NCBI GenBank assembly: GCA_032209605.1
Contig: JASFXZ010000018.1
Location: 8,249,904 to 8,313,903, forward strand
DNA from: Mactromeris polynyma
Taxonomy: Eukaryota; Mollusca; Bivalvia; Venerida; Mactridae
Direction of reading: 5' to 3'
DNA: 64,000 nt
Positions 52,101-62,651 of the stretch are shown piece after piece. Positions within the stretch are counted from its first letter, which is position 1, and each line of letters opens with the position of its first letter. The notes beneath the pieces were generated by a model, which worked only from the letters and a program-made list of their open reading frames with translations, had not been told where the DNA came from and did not search any database. The position numbers were made by a program, and so were the translations under genes.

Positions 52101-55100
52101 GACGGATATCTCGAGAGAGAGACAGAGAGAGAGGCAGACAGAGAGAGAGAGAGAGAGTGACTCTGTTTGTCTGTGTGTTTATGTCTGTGTTTATATATAT
52201 TCCTTTGTGAGTGAGAATGAGATCGACTAGTATGAGACTAAGGAATTATGTTCAAGTGGTAGATAATTTTTCTTACAGCAATTTATATAGAGCAATGCAT
52301 AATTTTTTTACTGTTATTGAAATATTGTTCTCTTACAATTTGATGAATGCGGTATTCCAAAAGCCGAAAGCAACATCATTGTGTTGAACACTTCGAAATC
52401 AAGACTTGTGTTTAATGAACCATTGTTGTACAAATGTAAAACTGGTTATGGGCATAGCAAGAACAGATCTGATTACGAACATAATACTGACATATGTACT
52501 GAAAATGGAACGTTCGCACATATTAAACCATGTGTTATAGTCGGTAAGTCGTTTTTACATTGTTGTCAAGTTATTGGCGGGTATAATCATATCTTTCATC
52601 GCACGCTTTCCCATTGACTAATTTTATTTGGGTTTACTGCATTAAGATATAAAATCAGTTTCTAGAGAAAATATTAATATAGAGAAAAACTAAAGATTAC
52701 TCTGAGAGACGGAAATCTCGCGAGAGAGACAGAGAGAGAGACAGACAGAGACACAGAGAGAGAGAGTGTCTCTGTTTGTCTGTGTGTTTATGTCTGTGTT
52801 TATATATATTCCTTTGTGAGTGTGAATGAGATCGAGTAGTATGAGACTAAGGAATTAGGTTCAAGTGATAGATATTTTTTCTTACAGCAATTTATATAGA
52901 GCAATGCATAATGTTTTTACTGTTATTGAAATATTGTTCTCTTACAATTTGTAGAATGCGGTATTCCAAAAGCCGAAAGCAACATCATTGTGTTGAACAC
53001 TTCGAAATCAAGACTTGTGTTTAATGAAACATTGTTGTACAAATGTAAAACTGGTTATGGGCATAGCAAGAACAGATCTAATTACGAACATAATACTGAC
53101 ATATGTACTGAAAATGGAACGTTCGCACATATACAACCATGTGTTATAGTCGGTAAGTCGTTTTTACATTGTTGTCAAATTATTGGCGGGTATAATCATA
53201 TCTTTCATCGCACGCTTTCCCATTGACTAATTTTATTTGGGTTCATCGCATTAAGATATAAAATCAGTTTCTAGAGAAAATATTAATATATAGAAAAACT
53301 GAAAATTACTCTGAGAGACGGATATCTCGAGAGAGAGACAGAGAGAGAGGCAGACAGAGACAGAGACAGAGAGAGAGAGAGAGAGAGTGACTCTGTTTGT
53401 CTGTGTGTTAATGTCTGTGTTTATAACTTTATATATATTCCTTTGTGAGTGAGAATGAGATCGACTAGTATGAGACGAAGAAATTATGTTCAAGTGATAG
53501 ATATTTTTTCTTACAGCAATTTATATAGAGCAATGCATAATGTTTTTATAGTTATTGAAATATTGTTCTCTTACAATTTGTAGAATGCGGTATTCCAAAA
53601 GCCGAAAGCAACATCATTGTGTTGAACACTTCGAAATCAAGACTTGTGTTTAATGAAACATTGTTATACAAATGTAAAACTGGTTATGGGGAAAGCAAGA
53701 ACAGATCTAATTACGAACATAATACTGACATATGTACTGAAAATGGAACGTTCGCACATATTAAACCATGTGTTATAGTCGGTAAGTCGTTTTTACATTG
53801 TTGTCAAGTTATTGGCGGGTATAATCATATCTTTCATCGCACGCTTTGCCATTGACTAATTTTATTTGGGTTCACTGCATTAAGATATAAAATCAGTTTC
53901 TAGAGAAAATATTAATATAGAGAAAAACTAAAGATTACTCTGAGAGACGGAAATCTCGCGAGAGAGACAGAGAGAGAGACAGACAGAGACACAGAGAGAG
54001 AGAGTGTCTCTGTTTGTCTGTGTGTTTATGTCTGTGTTTATATATATTCCTTTGTGAGTGAGAATGAGATCGACTAGTATGAGACTAAGGAATTATGTTC
54101 AAGTGATTTATATTTTTTCTTACAGCAATTTATATAGAGCAATGCATAATGTTTTTACTGTTATTGAAATATTGTTCTCTTACAATTTGTAGAATGCGGT
54201 ATTCCAAAAGCCGAAAGCAACATCATTGTGTTGAACACTTCGAAATCAAGACTTGTGTTTAATGAAACATTGTTGTACAAATGTAAAACTGGTTATGGGC
54301 ATAGCAAGAACAGATCTAATTACGAACATAATACTGACAGATGTACTGAAAATGGAACGTTCGCACATATTAAACCATGTGTTATAGTCGGTAAGTCGTT
54401 TTTACATTGTTGTCAAATTATTGGCGGGTATAATCATATCTTTCATCGCACGCTTTCCCATTGACTAATTTTATTTGTGTTCACCGCATTAAGATATGAA
54501 ATCAGTTTCTAGAGAAAATATTAATATAGAGAAAAACTAAAGATTACTCTGAGAGACGGAAATCTCGCGAGAGAGACAGAGAGAGAGACAGACAGAGACA
54601 CAGAGAGAGAGAGTGTGACTCTGTTTGTCTGTGTGTTTATGTCTGTGTTTATATATATTCCTTTGTGAGTGAGAATGAGATCGACTAGTATGAGACTAAG
54701 GAATTATGTTCAAGTGATAGATATTTTTTCTTACAGCAATTTATATAGAGCAATGCATAATGTTTTCACTGTTATTGAAATATTGTTCTCTTACAATTTG
54801 TAGAATGCGGTATTTCAAAAGCCGAAAGCAACATCATTGTGTTGAACACTTCGAAATCAAGACTTGTGTTTAATGAAACATTGTTGTACAAATGTAAAAC
54901 TGGTTATGGGCATAGCAAGAACAGATCTAATTACGAACATAATACTGACATATGTACTGAAAATGGAACGTTCGCACATATTAAACCATGTGTTATAGTC
55001 GGTAAGTCGTTTTTACATTGTTGTCAAATTATTGGCGGGTATAATCATATCTTTCATCGCACGCTTTCCCATTGACTAATTTTATTTGGGTTCACTGCAT

Positions 55101-58100
55101 TAAGATATGAAATCAGTTTCTAGAGAAAATATTAATATATAGAAAAATTGAAAATTACTCTGAGAGACGGATATCTCGAGAGAGAGAAAGAGAGAGAGGC
55201 AGACAGAGACAGAGAGAGAGAGAGAGAGAGAGAGTGAGAGTGACTCTGTTTGTCTGTGTGTTTATGTCTGTGTTTATATATATTCCTTTGTGAGTGAGAA
55301 TGAGATCGACTAGTATGAGACTAAGGAATTATGTTCAAGTGGTTGATATTTTTTCTTACAGCAATTTATATAGAGCAATGCATAATTTTTTTACTGTTAT
55401 TGAAATATTGTTCTCTTACAATTTGTAGAATGCGGTATTCCAAAAGCCGAAAGCAACATCATTGTGTTGAACACTTCGAAATCAAGACGTGTGTTTAATG
55501 AAACATTGTTGTACAAATGTAAAACTGGTTATGGGCATAGCAAGAACAGATCTAATTACGAACATAATACTGACATATGTACTGAAAATGGAACGTTCGC
55601 ACATATTAAACCATGTGTTATAGTCGGTAAGGCGTTTTTACATTGTTGTCAAGTTATTGGCGGGTATAATCATATCTTTCATCGCACGCTTTCCCATTGA
55701 CTAATTTTATTTGGGTTCACTGCATTAAATTATAAGATCAGTTTGTAGAGAAAATATTAATATAGAGAAAAACTAAAGATTACTCTGAGAGACGGAAATC
55801 TCGAGAGAGAGACATAGAGAGAGGCAGACAGAGACACAGAGAGAGAGAGTGTCTCTGTTTGTCTGTGTGTTTATGTCTGTGTTTATATATATTCCTTTGT
55901 GAGTGAGAATGAGATCGACTAGTATGAGACTAAGGAATTATGTTCAAGTGATAGATATTTTTTCTTACAGCAATTTATATAGAGCAATGCATAATGTTTT
56001 TACTGTTATTGAAATATTGTTCTCTTACAATTTGTAGAATGCGGTATTCCAAAAGCCGAAAGCAACATCATTGTGTTGAACACTTCGAAATCAAGACTTG
56101 TGTTTAATGAAACATTGTTGTACAAATGTAAAACTGGTTATGGGCATAGCAAGAACAGATCTAATTACGAACATAATACTGACATATGTACTGAAAATGG
56201 AACGTTCGCACATATACAACCATGTGTTATAGTCGGTAAGTCGTTTTTACATTGTTGTCAAATTATTGGCGGGTATAATCATATCTTTCATCGCACGCTT
56301 TCCCATTGACTAATTTTATTTGGGTTCACTGCATTAAGATAAAAAATCAGTTTCTAGAGAAAATATTAATATAGAGAAAAACTAAAGATTACTCTGAGAG
56401 TCGGAAATCTCGCGAGAGAGACAGAGAGAGAGACAGGCAGAGACACACACAGAGAGAGAGTGTCTCTGTTTGTCTGTGTGTTTATGTCTGTGTTTATATA
56501 TATTCCTTTGTGAGTGAGAATGAGATCGACTAGTATGAGACTAAGGAATTATGTTCAAGTGGTAGATATTTTTTCTTGCAGCAATTTATATAGAGCAATG
56601 CATAATGTTTTTACTGTTATTGAAATATTGTTCTCTTACAATTTGTAGAATGCGGTATTCCAAAAGCCGAAAGCAACATCATTGTGTTGAACACTTCGAA
56701 ATCAAGACTTGTGTTTAATGAACCATTGTTGTACAAATGTAAAACTGGTTATGGGCATAGCAAGAACAGATCTAATTACGAACATAATACTGACATTTGT
56801 ACTGAAAATGGAACGTTCGCACATATTAAACCATGTGTTATAGTCGGTAAGTCGTTTTTACATTGTTGTCAAGTTATTGGCGGGTATAATCATATCTTTC
56901 ATCGCACGCTTTTCCATTGACTAATTTTATTTGGGTTCACTGCATTAAGATATAAAATCAGTTTCTAGAGAAAATATTAATATAGAGAAAAACTAAAGAT
57001 TACTCTGAGAGACGGAAATCTCGCGAGAGAGACAGAGAGAGAGACAGACAGAGACACAGAGAGAGAGAGAGAGTGTCTCTGTTTGTCTGTGTGTTTATGT
57101 CTGTGTTTATATATATTCCTTTGTGAGTGAGAATGAGATCGACTAGTATGAGACTAAGGAATTATGTTCAAGTGATAGATAATTTTTCTTACAGCAATTT
57201 ATATAGAGCAATGCATAATGTTTTTACTGTTATTGAAATATTGTTCTCTTACAATTTGTAGAATGCGGTATTCCAAAAGCCGAAAGCAACATCATTGTGT
57301 TGAACACTTCGAAATCAAGACTTGTGTTTAATGAAACATTGTTGTACAAATGTAAAACTGGTTATGGGCATTGCAAGAACAGATCTAATTACGAACATAA
57401 TACTGACATATGTACTGAAAATGGAACGTTCGCACATATACAACCATGTGTTATAGTCGGTAAGTCGTTTTTACATTGTTGTCAAATTATTGGCGGGTAT
57501 AATCATATCTTTCATCGCACGCTTTCCCATTGACTAATTTTATTTGTGTTCACCGCATTAAGATATGAAATCAGTTTCTAGAGAAAATATTAATATATAG
57601 AAAAACTGAAAATTACTCTGAGAGACGGATATCTCGAGAGAGAGACAGAGAGAGAGGCAGACAGAGACAGAGAGAGAGAGTGACTCTGTTTGTCTGTGTG
57701 TTTATGTCTGTGTTTATATATATTCCTTTGTGAGTGAGAATGAGATCGACTAGTATGAGACTAAGGAATTATGTTCAAGTGGTAGATAATTTTTCTTACA
57801 GCAATTTATATAGAGCAATGCATAATTTTTTTACTGTTATTGAAATATTGTTCTCTTACAATTTGATGAATGCGGTATTCCAAAAGCCGAAAGCAACATC
57901 ATTGTGTTGAACTCTTCGAAATCAAGACTTGTGTTTAATGAACCATTGTTGTACAAATGTAAAACTGGTTATGGGCATAGCAAGAACAGATCTGATTACG
58001 AACATAATACTGACATATGTACTGAAAATGGAACGTTCGCACATATTAAACCATGTGTTATAGTCGGTAAGTCGTTTTTACATTGTTGTCAAGTTATTGG

Positions 58101-61100
58101 CGGGTATAATCATATCTTTCATCGCACGCTTTCCCATTGACTAATTTTATTTGGGTTTACTGCATTAAGATATAAAATCAGTTTCTAGAGAAAATATTAA
58201 TATAGAGAAAAACTAAAGATTACTCTGAGAGACGGAAATCTCGCGAGAGAGACAGAGAGAGAGACAGGCAGAGACACAAACAGAGAGAGAGTGTCTCTGT
58301 TTGTCTGTGTGTTTATGTCTGTGTTTATATATATTCCTTTGTGAGTGTGAATGAGATCGAGTAGTATGAGACTAAGGAATTAGGTTCAAGTGATAGATAT
58401 TTTTTCTTACAGCAATTTATATAGAGCAATGCATAATGTTTTTACTGTTATTGAAATATTGTTCTCTTACAATTTGTAGAATGCGGTATTCCAAAAGCCG
58501 AAAGCAACATCATTGTGTTGAACACTTCGAAATCAAGACTTGTGTTTAATGAAACATTGTTGTACAAATGTAAAACTGGTTATGGGCATAGCAAGAACAG
58601 ATCTAATTACGAACATAATACTGACATATGTACTGAAAATGGAACGTTCGCACATATACAACCATGTGTTATAGTCGGTAAGTCGTTTTTACATTGTTGT
58701 CAAATTATTGGCGGGTATAATCATATCTTTCATCGCACGCTTTCCCATTGACTAATTTTATTTGGGTTCATCGCATTAAGATATAAAATCAGTTTCTAGA
58801 GAAAATATTAATATATAGAAAAACTGAAAATTACTCTGAGAGACGGATATCTCGAGAGAGAGACAGAGAGAGAGGCAGACAGAGACAGAGACAGAGAGAG
58901 AGAGAGAGAGAGTGACTCTGTTTGTCTGTGTGTTAATGTCTGTGTTTATAACTTTATATATATTCCTTTGTGAGTGAGAATGAGATCGACTAGTATGAGA
59001 CGAAGAAATTATGTTCAAGTGATAGATATTTTTTCTTACAGCAATTTATATAGAGCAATGCATAATGTTTTTATAGTTATTGAAATATTGTTCTCTTACA
59101 ATTTGTAGAATGCGGTATTCCAAAAGCCGAAAGCAACATCATTGTGTTGAACACTTCGAAATCAAGACTTGTGTTTAATGAAACATTGTTGTACAAATGT
59201 AAAACTGGTTATGAGCAAAGCAAGAACAGATCTAATTACGAACATAATACTGACATATGTACTGAAAATGGAACGTTCGCACATATTAAACCATGTGTTA
59301 TAGTCGGTAAGTCGTTTTTACATTGTTGTCAAGTTATTGGCGGGTATAATCATATCTTTCATCGCACGCTTTGCCATTGACTAATTTTATTTGGGTTCAC
59401 TGCATTAAGATATAAAATCAGTTTCTAGAGAAAATATTAATATAGAGAAAAACTAAAGATTCCTCTGAGAGACGGAAATCTCGCGAGAGAGACAGAGAGA
59501 GAGAGACATTCAGAGACAGAGAGAGAGAGTGTGTCTCTGTTTGTCTGTGTGTTTGTGTCTTTGTTTATATATATTCCTTTGTGAGTGAGAATGAGATCGA
59601 CTAGTATGAGACTAAGGAATTATGTTCAAGTGAAAGATATTTTTTCTTACAGCAATTTGTATAGAGCAATGCATAATGTTTTTACTGTTATTGAAATATT
59701 GTTCTCTTACAATTTGTAGAATGCGGTATTCCAAAAGCCGAAAGCAGCATCATTGTGTTGAACACTTCGAAATCAAGACTTGTGTTCAATGAAACATTGT
59801 TGTACAAATGTAAAACTGGTTATGGGCATAGCAAGAACAGATCTAATTACGAACATAATACTGACATATGTACTGAAAATGGAACGTTCGCACATATTAA
59901 ACCATGTGTTATAGTCGGTAAGTCGTTTTTACATTGTTGTCATATTATTGGCGGGTATAATCATATCTTTCATCGCACGCTTTGCCATTGACTAATTTTA
60001 TTTGGGTTCACTGCATTAAGATATAAAATCAGTTTCTAGAGAAAATATTAATATAGAGAAAAACTAAAGATTACTCTGAGAGACGGAAATCTCGCCAGAG
60101 AGACAGAGAGAGAGGCAGACAAAGACAGAGAGAGGGAGAGAGTGACTCTGTTTGTCTGTGTGTTAATGTCTGTGTTTATAACTTTATATATATTCCTTTG
60201 TGAGTGAGAATGAGATCGACTAGTATGAGACGAAGAAATTATGTTCAAGTGATAGATATTTTTTCTTACAGCAATTTATATAGAGCAATGCATAATGTTT
60301 TTATAGTTATTGAAATATTGTTCTCTTACAATTTGTAGAATGCGGTATTCCAAAAGCCGAAAGCAACATCATTGTGTTGAACACTTCGAAATCAAGACTT
60401 GTGTTTAATGAAACATTGTTGTACAAATGTAAAACTGGTTATGGGCAAAGCAAGAACAGATCTAATTACGAACATAATACTGACATATGTACTGAAAATG
60501 GAACGTTCGCACATATTAAACCATGTGTTATAGTCGGTAAGTCGTTTTTACATTGTTGTCAAGTTATTGGCGGGTATAATCATATCTTTCATCGCACGCT
60601 TTGCCATTGACTAATTTTATTTGGGTTCACTGCATTAAGATATAAAATCAGTTTCTAGAGAAAATATTAATATAGAGAAAAACTAAAGATTCCTCTGAGA
60701 GACGGAAATCTCGCGAGAGAGACAGAGAGACATTCAGAGACAGAGAGAGAGAGTGTGTCTCTGTTTGTCTGTGTGTTTGTGTCTTTGTTTATATATATTC
60801 CTTTGTGAGTGAGAATGAGATCGACTAGTATGAGACTAAGGAATTATGTTCAAGTCAAAGATATTTTTTCTTACAGCAATTTGTATAGAGCAATGCATAA
60901 TGTTTTTACTGTTATTGAAATATTGTTCTCTTACAATTTGTAGAATGCGGTATTCCAAAAGTCGAAAGCAGCATCATTGTGTTGAACACTTCGAAATCAA
61001 GACTTGTGTTCAATGAAACATTGTTGTACAAATGTAAAACTGGTTATGGGCATAGCAAGAACAGATCTAATTACGAACATAATACTGACATATGTACTGA

Positions 61101-62569
61101 AAATGGAACGTTCGCACATATTAAACCATGTGTTATAGTCGGTAAGTCGTTTTTACATTGTTGTCATATTATTGGCGGGTATAATCATATCTTTCATCGC
61201 ACGCTTTGCCATTGACTAATTTTATTTGGGTTCACTGCATTAAGATATAAAATCAGTTTCTAGAGAAAATATTAATATAGAGAAAAACTAAAGATTACTC
61301 TGAGAGACGGAAATCTCGCCAGAGAGACAGAGAGAGAGGCAGACAAAGACAGAGAGAGGGAGAGAGTGACTCTGTTTGTCTGTGTGTTAATGTCTGTGTT
61401 TATAACTTTATATATATTCCTTTGTGAGTGAGAATGAGATCGACTAGTATGAGACTAAGGAATTATGTTCAAGTGATAGATATTTTTTCTTACAGCAATT
61501 TATATAGAGCAATGCATAATGTTTTTATTGTTATTGAAATATTGTTCTCTTACAATTTGTAGTATGCGGTATTCCAAAAGCCGAAAGCAACATCATTGTG
61601 TTGAACACTTCGAAATCAAGACCTGTGTTTAATGAAACATTGTTGTACAAATGTAAAACTGGTTATGGGCAAAGCAAGAACAGATCTAATTACGAACATA
61701 ATACTGACATATGTACTGAAAATGGAACGTTCGCACATATTAAACCATGTGTTATAGTCGGTAAGTCGTTTTTACATTGTTGTCAAGTTATTGGCGGGTA
61801 TAATCATATCTTTCATCGCACGCTTTCCTATTGACTAATTTTATTTGGGTTCACTGCATTAAGATATAAAATCAGTTTCTAGAGAAAATATTAATATAGA
61901 GAAAAACTAAAGATTACTCTGAGAGACGGCAATCTCGCGGGAGAGACAGAGAGAGAGAGACATTCGGAGAGAGAGAGAGAGAGAGTGTGTCTCTGTTTGT
62001 CCGTGTGTTTGTGTCTTTGTTTATATATATTCCTTTGTGAGTGAGAATGAGATCGACTAGTATGAGACTAAGGAATTATGTTCAAGTGATAGATATTTTT
62101 TCTTACAGCAATTTATATAGAGCAATGCATAATGTTTTTACTGTTATTGAAATATTGTTCTCTTACAATTTGTAGAATGCGGTATTCCAAGAGCCGAAAG
62201 CAACATCATTGTGTTGAACACTTCGAAATCAAGACGTGTGTTTAATGAAACATTGTTGTACAAATGTAAAACTGGTTATGGGCATAGCAAGAACAGATCT
62301 AATTACGAACATAATACTGACATATGTACTGAAAATGGAACGTTCGCACATATTAAACCATGTGTTATAGTCGGTAAGTCGTTTTTACATTGTTGTCAAG
62401 TTATTGGCGGGTATAATCATATCTTTCATCGCACGCTTTCCCATTGACTCATTTTATTTGGGTTCACTGCATTAAGATATAAAATCAGTTTCTAGAGAAA
62501 ATATTAATATAGAGAAAAACTAATGATTACTCTGAGAGACGGAAATCCCGCGAGAGAGACAGAGAGAGG

Positions 62570-62651
<82 letters not shown>

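Noticed and set aside
53251..60248. Minus-strand frames rich in Ser/Leu/Val in array introns (53251, 58776, 60048)
   Set aside because: They are translations of the GA/CA microsatellite and its flanks, repeated because the array is repeated.
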